Assembly: GCA_030609865.1 (NCBI GenBank) | Contig: JAUWSZ010000025.1 | Span: forward strand, 1-11,493 | Reading direction: 5' to 3' | DNA length: 11,493 nucleotides | Source of the DNA: a bacterium | Lineage (GTDB): Bacteria > Desulfobacterota > DSWW01 | Shown: piece by piece, positions 6,905 to 11,493 of the stretch | Layout of the letters: each line of letters begins with the position of its first letter | Position numbering within the stretch: position 1 is the first letter of the stretch | Position numbers and translations under genes: made by a program | Notes under the pieces: model-generated | Seen by the model: the letters and a program-made list of their open reading frames with translations, nothing else | Told to the model about the DNA's origin: nothing | Database searches by the model: none

Positions 6905-8494
6905 ATGGCACAGTACGATGTGATTGTAGTGGGTGCCGGGACGGCAGGACTTTTCTGCGCGAATTTCTTGGCTCGATACGGCAAGAAGACCTTGCTCCTC
7001 GAACACAACCACCAGCCCGGCGGCCTCACCGGCGGATTCTGGCGCAGGAAATTCTACTTCGATGCAGGCGATCAGTCCTTTGAATCCGGAGGCATGATGA
7101 TTCCCTTGTTGAAGAACCTGGGGCTCTATCGGCCGAGCGACTGGGAGTTTGCAGACTACACGATCGCTTACGATCGCGGGTCGGTCGTGATGAAGGACCA
7201 GAAGAAGGCGCTTACTGACCTGGTCGACCTTTTCCCCGAGCATCGGGATGAGATGTCGAAGCTCTTCTCCGAGATGATTCGCTGTGCCGACTTGCTGGGG
7301 GCGATCTCGAACGACAAGACCTCGCCGATCGACAAGAGCGGATTCGCACGGCTGCGGTCGATCATCGATCTCGGACGAACCTTTCTCTCCAACCGGCGAG
7401 AAATGAAGGAAATGATGTCTACCAGCATCCCGGAGTTCTACGAGCGCTACCTTTCCCCTTCCGATTACCGGGATCGGATGACCAAGGTCGGCTACCGGAA
7501 CATGCCGATAGGTATGGGGGCGGGCTTCTGGTTCACCTGGTTCGAGGACTACTGGTACTACAAAAGAGGGCTGCAGGCCCTGATGGACGATCTCGCGAAA
7601 AGCTTCATCAATCACGGCGGCGTGATGCACTGCAACCAGACGGTGGACCGGATCCTGGTAGAGAAAAACAAGGCGACGGGGATCAAGACGAAGGACGGAA
7701 ACGACTATCAGGGGAAGTCGGTGGTCTTTGCGGGTACGCTCCAGCGCCTGTACTCCGAGTTGGTCGAGCCGAATCTGTTGGATCCTGCCCTGGTGAACGA
7801 AGTCAAGACCGCGCCCCTGTCAGAGCCTCTTGTTGCACTCTACCTGGGGGTGGACATGTCGGACGAGGAGCTTTCTCGGTATCTGAAAACCCATCACACG
7901 CTGTACTTCCCCGACGGCCCCGTGCCGGATTACGACGATTCTGAGAACGAGGGTATGCACGAAACGGCCTTTACGGAGATCAACTGGACGTCCATGCGAT
8001 GCAAGGAGCTTGCCCCCCGCAAGAAGAACTCGCTGGTGCTTCAGACCTTCACCTCCTACAACTGGATGGACAAGTGGGGCGCGGGGGGAAACGATTTCAA
8101 GCGCCCAACAAGGTACAAAGAGTTGAAGAAAATGGTAGCGAAGCAGATGTTGGAGACGGCTTGTCGCCAAATCCCAGAACTCGAAGATCGTATCGTGTAT
8201 CAAACCCTGGGATCGCCCCTTTCTACCATCCGGTTCACAATGAACCCGGAGGGAGCGTCCTGCGGGTGGAGTATGGCCCTTGGTCGATCCTACCTGCAAG
8301 ACAAGTGGGTATCGCTGACCACTCCGATCGATCGGTTGTACTCGATCGGCCATACCGCCTTCTGGCCGGGAGGGGTTCCGATGGCCGCCCTCTCCGGTGC
8401 GATCGTGGCACAGATGATCAAACACGATCGAAAGGTGGAGATCTTACGCGAGGGTGCCCGGCTGTTCAAGAGCCGATTGCATGGGCGGCAGTGA
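6905..8494 (+). CDS. FAD-dependent oxidoreductase, phytoene desaturase-like
   Basis: The 529-residue product has an N-terminal dinucleotide-binding fold: VIVVGAGTAGLFCANFLA with GxGxxG at residues 10-15, a ribose-binding Glu at 33, then HQPGGLTGGF. The C-terminal FAD-contact segment is also present (YSIGHTAFWPGGVPMAALSG, from 479). This two-part signature and length fit the phytoene desaturase/carotenoid isomerase/retinol saturase group, which add or remove hydrogens on polyprenyl or other hydrophobic chains. There is no signal peptide, so it should act on the cytoplasmic face. I start at ATG 6905 because GGAG at 6891-6894 is ten bases upstream and GxGxxG then sits close to the N-terminus; a TTG at 6899 is possible. 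The six-base gap from the DUF1329 gene implies co-transcription. The substrate cannot be read from sequence: carotenoid, other isoprenoid or acyl chain are all possible. Confidence 0.85.
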   Translation: MAQYDVIVVGAGTAGLFCANFLARYGKKTLLLEHNHQPGGLTGGFWRRKFYFDAGDQSFESGGMMIPLLKNLGLYRPSDWEFADYTIAYDRGSVVMKDQKKALTDLVDLFPEHRDEMSKLFSEMIRCADLLGAISNDKTSPIDKSGFARLRSIIDLGRTFLSNRREMKEMMSTSIPEFYERYLSPSDYRDRMTKVGYRNMPIGMGAGFWFTWFEDYWYYKRGLQALMDDLAKSFINHGGVMHCNQTVDRILVEKNKATGIKTKDGNDYQGKSVVFAGTLQRLYSELVEPNLLDPALVNEVKTAPLSEPLVALYLGVDMSDEELSRYLKTHHTLYFPDGPVPDYDDSENEGMHETAFTEINWTSMRCKELAPRKKNSLVLQTFTSYNWMDKWGAGGNDFKRPTRYKELKKMVAKQMLETACRQIPELEDRIVYQTLGSPLSTIRFTMNPEGASCGWSMALGRSYLQDKWVSLTTPIDRLYSIGHTAFWPGGVPMAALSGAIVAQMIKHDRKVEILREGARLFKSRLHGRQ

Positions 8495-8567
8495 GGGGGT
8501 ACACTCCTCCGGAAGCGGTCTCTCCAGCCCGATTTCTCCAAACTCCAGTTTTGCGAAAGCCAATTCA

Positions 8568-8611
8568 CTTATTGACTGGTCAACGAAAATAATGGATAAT
8601 CGGTCAATAAG
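8568..8611. promoter_or_regulatory. Operator-like palindrome and inverted half-sites overlapping a promoter
   Basis: A 9-bp perfect inverted repeat, CTTATTGAC (8568-8576) and GTCAATAAG (8603-8611), brackets the promoter. Inside the left arm, TTGACTGGTCAA (8572-8583) is itself a palindrome with 5-bp arms and a 2-bp centre, so the half-site TTGAC/GTCAA occurs three times in 44 bp. One site covers the -35 box and the other covers the predicted start point, the layout expected of a repressor that blocks RNA polymerase. Short GTCA-type palindromes are typical of TetR-family operators; that assignment is inference and no regulator gene is in the window. Confidence 0.55.
8572..8600 (+). promoter_or_regulatory. 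Predicted sigma70-type promoter for the Fe-S oxidoreductase gene
   Basis: TTGACT at 8572-8577 (five of six consensus bases) and GATAAT at 8595-8600 (five of six) are separated by the optimal 17 bp. The spacer (8578-8594) is A/T-rich against a GC-rich background. Transcription would begin near 8607, leaving an untranslated leader of about 123 nt before the ATG at 8730. This makes the Fe-S gene a separately controlled unit. Confidence 0.68.
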
Positions 8612-8643
8612 AGACGCCCCATAGCACCAGGCTGGTGGGTCTC
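8611..8643 (+). other. Potential stem-loop in the 5' leader of the Fe-S gene
   Basis: GAGAC (8611-8615) can pair with GTCTC (8639-8643), and inside it CACC (8625-8628) with GGTG (8634-8637) around a five-base loop. The same GGTCTC (8638-8643) could instead pair with GAGACC at 8696-8701. No T-run follows, so this is not a standard terminator. Pairing was found by eye only. Confidence 0.25.
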
Positions 8644-8716
8644 CGCCTTGCACCTGCAGGAAGCCAACGAGACGAGATTCGGAAAGGGAAGAGACGAGAC
8701 CTCCCCGGGAAGAGAA

Positions 8717-8722
8717 AAGGAG
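8717..8722 (+). promoter_or_regulatory. Strong Shine-Dalgarno for the Fe-S gene
   Basis: AAGGAG sits seven bases before the ATG at 8730. It is the closest match to consensus in this window, in contrast with the TTG starts and weak sites of several operon genes, and it fits a gene expressed as its own unit. Confidence 0.6.
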
Positions 8723-8729
8723 AGTAACG

Positions 8730-9968
8730 ATGGCCAAGGATGCGAAACTGGCTCAAGACATAAAGCCCCTGATGGAATACCGGAACATGGCGTGGAAGTG
8801 CTGGAAGTGCGGGTTCTGCCGGATGAGCAATCCGGACGAGCAGAAGACCAACAAGTACTCGAACAACTGTCCCCGTGGGACCCGGTTTCGGTTCGAATCC
8901 TTTTACGGGACCGGGACGCAGGAGATCGTTCGTGCCCTGACCTGCGATCCGCCGGAGCTTGACATCACGGATCCTGCGGTTTTGGAGAGGATTCAGAAGA
9001 TCGTGTACACCTGCCCGCAGTGCGGGGCATGTCAGGAGAACTGCAATCCGACCAAGGATCTCGAGCCGGCCAATGCCTCGATCGCGTTGAGGAACTGGCT
9101 CGTCGACCAAGGGCTGGGGCCATTGCCCGAGCATCAGCCCCTCGTGAAGAGCATCATGAACTACGACAATCCCTGGATGCAGCCCAGAGCGGCCCGGGCG
9201 AAATGGGCCAAAAAGAGAAAGGTCAAGGATGCCTCAAAGGAGGAAGTGGAAGTGCTCTATTACCCGGGGTGCACGGCCGCCTATGACCCGGTGATCCAGC
9301 CGGTGGCGGGTTGGGTGACCGAAGTGCTATCCGCGTCGGATGTGGACTTTGGAATCCTGGGAAAGAACGAGATCTGCTGCGGGTCGACGGTGCTGCGGGT
9401 AGGCGATCGGGACAACTTCCGGAAGATCCGGGTCAAGAACCTGGAGAGCCTCAACAGTACGTCTGCCAAGACGATCGTCACGGCGTGCGCCGGTTGTTAC
9501 AGCACCCTGACGCACGAGTACAAAGAAGATTTGAATGCAGAGGTCAAACATATCGTGGAATTCGTGGACGAACTGATCCAGGAGGGCAAGCTAGGGTTCA
9601 CCAAGAGTCTCGACCTGGAGGTGACCTATCATGATCCTTGTCACGCGGGCCGGTACTGCGACGTTTATGATGCCCCCAGGAATATCTTGAAGGCACTACC
9701 AGGGGTTACGCTTACCGAGATGCAGCGGATTCGGTCCTGGAGCTGGTGCTGCGGGGCCGGGGGAGGGTGTCGCACCGCCTTTCCCGAGGATATTGCAGGG
9801 TTCGCTGCAGAGGTGAGGCTGGAGGAGGCCTTCGATACGGGCGCAAAGACCCTTGTGACCTGTTGCCCCTTCTGCGAGCAGAACCTGGGGGAGAACGCCA
9901 AGCGTACCTTTGACCGTTTCGGGATGGATGTCCGGGACATTATGGACTTGGTCTACCAGGCGCTGTAG
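8730..9968 (+). CDS. Fe-S oxidoreductase with two CCG domains (HdrD/GlpC-like)
   Basis: The 412-residue product has no signal peptide or membrane helix. The N-terminal part holds two cluster motifs: C24-x2-C27-x2-C30 with a distant C47-Pro, and C95-x2-C98-x2-C101-x3-C105 followed by NP instead of the usual single Pro. Two complete cysteine-rich CCG domains follow: C181, CCG at 216-218, C253-x2-C256; and C304, CCG at 340-342, C379-x2-C382. This is the architecture of HdrD (the heterodisulfide reductase catalytic subunit) and of related GlpC/LutA-like and ETF-linked oxidoreductases. These pass electrons between quinones, thiols or flavoproteins. True HdrD belongs to methanogens; here it is more likely an electron-transfer partner, perhaps of the flavoprotein encoded upstream. 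The gene has its own predicted promoter and a strong AAGGAG ribosome site. The domain call is firm; the partner and substrate are not determined. Confidence 0.9.
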   Translation: MAKDAKLAQDIKPLMEYRNMAWKCWKCGFCRMSNPDEQKTNKYSNNCPRGTRFRFESFYGTGTQEIVRALTCDPPELDITDPAVLERIQKIVYTCPQCGACQENCNPTKDLEPANASIALRNWLVDQGLGPLPEHQPLVKSIMNYDNPWMQPRAARAKWAKKRKVKDASKEEVEVLYYPGCTAAYDPVIQPVAGWVTEVLSASDVDFGILGKNEICCGSTVLRVGDRDNFRKIRVKNLESLNSTSAKTIVTACAGCYSTLTHEYKEDLNAEVKHIVEFVDELIQEGKLGFTKSLDLEVTYHDPCHAGRYCDVYDAPRNILKALPGVTLTEMQRIRSWSWCCGAGGGCRTAFPEDIAGFAAEVRLEEAFDTGAKTLVTCCPFCEQNLGENAKRTFDRFGMDVRDIMDLVYQAL

Positions 9969-9996
9969 CGGGGTAGGCTATCTCCCCGATTTTCTC
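9969..9996 (+). terminator. Possible intrinsic terminator between convergent genes
   Basis: CGGGG (9969-9973) pairs with CCCCG (9984-9988). With one bulged base, two more pairs (AG 9975-9976 with CT 9982-9983) close a five-base loop, and ATTTTCTC follows. It is a short, interrupted-T terminator for the Fe-S gene. The hairpin runs into the final codons and stop of the opposite-strand gene. On the minus strand no T-run follows, so it would work in one direction only. Confidence 0.4.
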
Positions 9997-11306
9997 AATG
10001 CCTGAACCGTGAAATACGACTCATCAAGGCCTGTGTCATAAACGGTGGTGGTGGGAAGCTGCTTACGGCATCCTCCAAACAACTCATATCTCCCTGACTC
10101 GAGATTCATGTAGATGTAGCCGGCGTACATTCTCATTTTGTTGCAGCTATCAGCGAACCCATAGACTTCGTACATCCGCCACAGATTCCCACGTTTATCA
10201 TACCTGTCGGCAAGCACGGGCTGCCAGTAATCTTCATCATAATAGCCGACCCGTCTACTGTAAGGGTGATCCAGTCCTTCCTTCAGGGTCCCTTCCACGA
10301 TCCAGACCCGGTGCAATTCATAGCGTATCCGCTCTGGATTTATGTCCATTGCCCAGCATTCATCTTCATCCTCTGCATCCGGCGCAAACAGGTCGTAACA
10401 GTTGTTTGGAACGTACATTTCCTTCTTGCCGATGAGCTTCCAGTTCCAATTGCCGACCGTTCCCCTGAACATGAGGCCCTGTTCATCCATGGTGAGCTCT
10501 CCATCGAGCTGTCCTCCATTGCTCAGCGAGGGGGCGCGCCGCACCCGCCTCAAGGTGGGAAGGAACAACCAGGTGTCTTCCAGCCTGCTGTCATCCAGGT
10601 AGGAAACGGAAAGGAAGTCTACTCCCTTTTCATCCGCAGGATACGTGGTCAGGCTGCGGAGCTTCTGAAAAACCCCATCAGGATTCGGAAAGGGTCTGGT
10701 CTTTAACCTGGTCTCGCCATAGTTCAGGACCTTCGTCTTATAATAGGTCTTCTTAATTTTGCCGGAGGGGCTGACAAGCCTGCGGCACTGAAGATTGTCG
10801 GCGTCATCCCCAAGGTACATCCTGCGGATGTTCCATATTGCCTCGAGGCCATTCTTGGGAGTAGGAAAGGCAATCGCCCCGTTGAACCCCTGCAGAACCC
10901 CTTCTTCATCGACAGTGCAGGTTTCCTTGTTCTTTTCGACGGCCGCATAGTATTCAGGGCAAAATTGAATGTTTCGATGGGTCGGATAGACGGTCATATA
11001 GAAATTCTTGTGCTCTTTCAGACGCATGATCTGTCCGGGGGAAAGCCGGTCCTTGTATTTGTGCACGTTCGTGTGGTCGATGCGGAACAGAGGCTTTTCC
11101 TCCTTGTACGGGTTGGGAAAGTACTGCCCCGGGGTGTAGTCGTCCGGACACGGCAGGTTCTTATGCCCTTCCCAGGCGGGGATCTCCCCTGTGGCATTGG
11201 GGCTGGGATCCGCCCCAATCAGGCTGATATCAATTGCGTAGCTCGTGGCGTACGACGCGGCGAGCAGGAAGAAGAGAACGAATACGCTCACAGTTGCAGC
11301 CCTCAT
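9978..11306 (-). CDS. DUF1329 family periplasmic protein (LolA/LolB-like), copy 2
   Basis: The 442-residue product has a signal peptide (MRAATVSVFVLFFLLAA..., cut near the ATSYA segment, residue 24). The full DUF1329 pattern is present: GEIPAWEG, LSPGQIMRLK, YPTHRN, PADEKG, LPTLRRVRRAP, NWNWKLIG, YDKRGNLWRM, NLESGRYE and FTVQALRK. By eye about half of its residues match copy 1 at 5567-6898, with whole blocks unchanged (NPYK-EKPLFRIDHTNV, HPYSRRVGYYD), so the two are close paralogues. I start at the ATG at 11306-11304 because AAGGGGGG lies five bases upstream on that strand and the signal peptide begins there. The frame stays open further upstream to the window edge, but that extension reads as non-signal, basic, low-quality sequence. 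It faces the Fe-S gene tail to tail. Separate orientation means separate control from copy 1. It may be a carrier for a different or modified cargo; that is inference. Confidence 0.9.
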   Translation of the reverse strand: MRAATVSVFVLFFLLAASYATSYAIDISLIGADPSPNATGEIPAWEGHKNLPCPDDYTPGQYFPNPYKEEKPLFRIDHTNVHKYKDRLSPGQIMRLKEHKNFYMTVYPTHRNIQFCPEYYAAVEKNKETCTVDEEGVLQGFNGAIAFPTPKNGLEAIWNIRRMYLGDDADNLQCRRLVSPSGKIKKTYYKTKVLNYGETRLKTRPFPNPDGVFQKLRSLTTYPADEKGVDFLSVSYLDDSRLEDTWLFLPTLRRVRRAPSLSNGGQLDGELTMDEQGLMFRGTVGNWNWKLIGKKEMYVPNNCYDLFAPDAEDEDECWAMDINPERIRYELHRVWIVEGTLKEGLDHPYSRRVGYYDEDYWQPVLADRYDKRGNLWRMYEVYGFADSCNKMRMYAGYIYMNLESGRYELFGGCRKQLPTTTVYDTGLDESYFTVQALRKSGR

Positions 11307-11493
11307 CAGATCCCCCCTTCGTCTTGCGTTACAAGGATACACTCCCACGAGAAGAACTTTCCATCGCGCGGCCTTTTCGTCTCTTGAAGTAGTTTTGCAT
11401 ACTAGGCCCTTGATCTTCAAGCTTTTTTTCGGGCTTGCGCCCCTATCTACAGCCTCGAACGGGGAAATCCAGAGGCTGCGGTCACGCCAATCC
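11307..11493 (-). other. Upstream region of the second DUF1329 gene
   Basis: It contains the ribosome site at 11312-11319 (AAGGGGGG on the minus strand). A 7-bp inverted repeat, CAGCCTC (11450-11456) and GAGGCTG (11472-11478), is separated by 15 bp. A small plus-strand hairpin, CTTGA/TCAAG (11409-11421), is followed by seven T. I could not find a convincing promoter for the minus-strand gene, so its start signals may lie partly outside the window. Confidence 0.4.

Noticed and set aside
11409..11429. Hairpin CTTGA/TCAAG followed by seven T on the plus strand as an intrinsic terminator.
   Set aside because: The stem is only five mostly A/T pairs with a three-base loop, and no plus-strand gene ends nearby.
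11307..11492. The frame of the second DUF1329 gene stays open upstream to the window edge, allowing a 480-residue or longer product from TTG 11420.
   Set aside because: The added residues are basic and unlike a signal peptide. A good Shine-Dalgarno and a typical signal peptide start at 11306, and this length matches the paralogue within one residue.
1..11493. CRISPR array, tRNA, rRNA, insertion sequence or attachment site.
   Set aside because: No spaced repeat array, cloverleaf, transposase-like protein or terminal inverted repeats were seen on either strand.

Overview
The window carries seven complete protein genes, plus a possible few codons of another at the left edge. It is moderately GC-rich and densely coded. 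The mix of a twin-CCG (HdrD-like) iron-sulfur protein with envelope genes of the DUF1302/DUF1329/RND type suggests a Gram-negative anaerobe. A member of the Desulfobacterota (former Deltaproteobacteria) is my best guess, but this is inferred from gene content and no ribosomal or other marker gene is present.

Region 1 (153-8494, + strand) looks like one operon of six genes with short gaps. In order these are: a secreted YCF48/Asp-box beta-propeller; a 12-helix RND/MMPL-type transporter whose TTG start overlaps the propeller's stop; a DUF1302-type protein, likely an outer-membrane beta-barrel; a small membrane-tethered protein with an SCP2-like lipid-binding domain; a periplasmic DUF1329 protein (LolA/LolB-like family); and a cytoplasmic FAD-dependent phytoene-desaturase-like oxidoreductase. 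Region 2 (8495-8729) is a control region. It has a well-formed sigma70-type promoter (TTGACT, 17 bp, GATAAT) whose -35 box lies inside a palindrome and whose start-site region is covered by an inverted copy of the same half-site. Region 3 (8730-9968, + strand) is a soluble Fe-S oxidoreductase with two [4Fe-4S] motifs and two complete CCG domains. Region 4 (9978-11306, - strand) is a second DUF1329 paralogue, convergent with the Fe-S gene and separated from it by only 9 bp.

Taken together, the envelope genes supply one part for each compartment: inner-membrane pump, tethered lipid-binding domain, periplasmic carrier-like protein, outer-membrane barrel and periplasmic propeller. The DUF1302/DUF1329/RND/propeller set is a recurring neighbourhood in proteobacteria. 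The SCP2-like protein and the two redox proteins make this version unusual. The working hypothesis is a trans-envelope lipid (isoprenoid, sterol-like or acyl) handling system coupled to redox modification of that lipid. The gene families and motifs are read from sequence, whereas the transport function and the substrate are inference.
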